From positions 372,001-436,000 of the forward strand of contig NZ_JACHXL010000001.1 of assembly GCF_014192115.1 (NCBI RefSeq): a stretch of DNA of 64,000 nucleotides, given 5' to 3'. The position numbers and the translations under genes were made by a program. The notes under the pieces were generated by a model. It did no database searches. It saw only the letters and a list, made by a program, of their open reading frames with translations, and was not told the DNA's origin. The stretch's first letter is position 1. Each line of letters begins with the position of its first letter. This stretch comes from Psychrobacter luti (GTDB lineage Bacteria; Pseudomonadota; Gammaproteobacteria; Pseudomonadales; Moraxellaceae). Below are positions 62,967 to 64,000 of this stretch, piece after piece.

Positions 62967-64000
62967 TTAACCAAGAAATCCAGCAAGATTGGCTAGGAAC
63001 AATAGCGCAAAACTTGCCAAGAATATCAGTCCTGCAATTGATAAGGCATTCATACCGGCTGATATTTTTTGATGACTGCGTACCAGTGAGTAGTTAAGCC
63101 AACCAAAGATAGGCGCAGAGACAAATGCCGATATCATAGCAAACTTCAGCATTGAGCCTAGTTGTCCGGTAAAGAAGGTGATAATCACCAGTCCGCCACC
63201 AATTGCGTAAGTGGTCCAAAAAGCGATTTGTTTTTTATTAATCTCGCTTTGACCTTTAATCAAACGCCAGCATTCAGCATTGGCACGTCCATAGCCATCA
63301 GCGCAGGTAATGGTGGTACCAAACATGCACATAAAGGCGACGAAAGCGACCAGTAGTCGTGACCATTCACCAATGGTTGCCGTATACATATTAATCAGCT
63401 GATTAATATAGGCACCACCAACCAGCTCAATCTCTTGACCTGAGCCATACTGGACAAAGACCCCTAACGCTAAGAAAAACAGTGCCAAAATAGCTGAAAC
63501 CGCATAGCCAACGTTGAAGTCCAATAAGCCTTGGCGATGCGTGGTGTTGTCAGCTTTTCTTTTCGCTGACGTCCACATCGAGGTAATGGCAGCAAATTCA
63601 AGCGGTGCTGGCATCCAGCCCATCAGCGCCACAATGAAACCTAAAGTCGCAAGATTCCAAGGAGAGGCTGCAACAAAATCTACCGCCATCACTGTTGGTT
63701 TGCCTGCGGCAATCACGACCGCTGCTACCGTGGCTGACGTCAAGGCAATCATAATCCACTTAGTCACGCCATCGAGCAGCTTATAATGACCGGCAATCAA
63801 AAAGAACCATGAGACCGCAACGATGATTAAAGCCAAACTCATAGTGGAGAGACCAAGAGAGGCGGGCAGCATAAAGCCCAATATCACCGCTGCAATCAAG
63901 GATACTGCACCGGTACTAATCACTGCTGATAGTATAGAGAGGAGAAAATAAATCCAAAGATAGGCTTTCGAGCGTTTGGCATAGCCTGCGATTAAACTCT
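62967..64000 (-). CDS. Nramp-related transporter (partial, cut by window edge)
   Basis: A minus-strand frame that remains open to the window edge; the start lies beyond base 64000. Upstream of an in-frame GTG at 63923 the frame continues with family-like residues (YAKRSKAYLWIYFLLS), so that GTG is internal. About nine hydrophobic segments are visible. The helix expected to hold the Nramp MPH metal-binding motif reads ALMGWMPAPLEFAAITSMW, which differs from the MPHN of Mn/Fe importers and is closer to divergent Nramp-related members. CADGYGRANAECW and the C-terminal helices fit the same group. The ion is uncertain; Nramp-related proteins with different motifs have different substrates. Confidence 0.8.
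   Translation of the reverse strand, partial: SLIAGYAKRSKAYLWIYFLLSILSAVISTGAVSLIAAVILGFMLPASLGLSTMSLALIIVAVSWFFLIAGHYKLLDGVTKWIMIALTSATVAAVVIAAGKPTVMAVDFVAASPWNLATLGFIVALMGWMPAPLEFAAITSMWTSAKRKADNTTHRQGLLDFNVGYAVSAILALFFLALGVFVQYGSGQEIELVGGAYINQLINMYTATIGEWSRLLVAFVAFMCMFGTTITCADGYGRANAECWRLIKGQSEINKKQIAFWTTYAIGGGLVIITFFTGQLGSMLKFAMISAFVSAPIFGWLNYSLVRSHQKISAGMNALSIAGLIFLASFALLFLANLAGFLG

Noticed and set aside
63923..63925. GTG as the start of the Nramp-related gene
   Set aside because: The frame stays open upstream to the window edge with membrane-protein residues fitting the family, so the true start is outside the window.
1..64000. Search by eye for CRISPR arrays, insertion sequences, integrases and prophage genes
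   Set aside because: No regularly spaced repeats, transposase or integrase motifs, or phage structural genes were seen. The single tRNA gene has no flanking direct repeat of its 3' end that I could find.

Overview
The window reads as chromosomal DNA from a gamma-proteobacterium of the family Moraxellaceae, most likely Psychrobacter. The grounds are moderate GC content, many AT-rich intergenic gaps, very long RecB/RecC/RecD proteins with Asn/Ser/Asp-rich inserts, and the gene set itself (hut, recC-recB-recD, CstA, and a prpB-prpC-acnD-prpF-prpD methylcitrate locus). The genus is inferred from overall resemblance and was not tested by a search. I see no prophage, insertion sequence, integron, CRISPR array or rRNA. 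This is ordinary chromosome with several small accessory islands.

Layout: (1) 1-5.7 kb holds the histidine-utilisation locus. hutU, a YjiH-type membrane protein and hutH lie on the minus strand, and divergent hutC is on the plus strand, with a perfect HutC-type palindrome in the divergent promoter. (2) 5.7-11.1 kb holds a DUF1003 membrane protein and then a minus-strand set of YceI, a tri-haem cytochrome c, a Tat-exported flavin amine oxidase and a mono-haem lipoprotein cytochrome c. This looks like a periplasmic amine-oxidising respiratory module. (3) 11.6-16.1 kb holds sulfur/redox and stress genes: an MBL-rhodanese fusion, a peroxiredoxin-like protein, a HAD dehalogenase, a TetR regulator and a DsbA/FrnE-like protein. 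(4) 16.1-21.5 kb holds the ynjB-ynjC-ynjD-ynjF ABC-transport operon with a fatty-acid-hydroxylase-family gene downstream. (5) 21.7-27.7 kb holds a TVP38-flavoprotein disulfide reductase fusion, paired TetR-like operator dyads, and a sensor kinase with a two-receiver response regulator. (6) 28-30.5 kb holds an acidic protein with an internal duplication, tRNA-Arg(CCU), and two poorly known genes. (7) 31-42.1 kb holds recC, recB and recD. (8) 42.2-51.1 kb holds hpt, an unknown gene, cstA, a small CC-terminal protein, an ArsA-family ATPase, a DUF3482 GTPase with a DUF2868 membrane protein, and an SDR. (9) 51.2-62.6 kb holds the propionate (2-methylcitrate) locus: prpB, prpC, acnD, a small exported protein, prpF, an ABC exporter, a GNAT with a C-terminal membrane tail, and prpD. 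(10) The right edge cuts an Nramp-related transporter.

How the genes work together: hutH and hutU do the first two steps of histidine breakdown under HutC control. The prp genes turn propionyl-CoA plus oxaloacetate into pyruvate plus succinate, and they carry both dehydratase solutions (PrpD and AcnD+PrpF). RecBCD is the double-strand-break repair helicase-nuclease. The most interesting leads are the cstA / CC-terminal small protein / ArsA-ATPase grouping, the cytochrome-linked amine oxidase set, an exact 11-base word recurring five times inside recBCD and always reading Asn-Ser-Leu-Ser, and several strong inverted repeats in the prp and hut loci. Start codons were moved inward from the longest open frame wherever a ribosome-binding site or family length argued for it; each case is stated.
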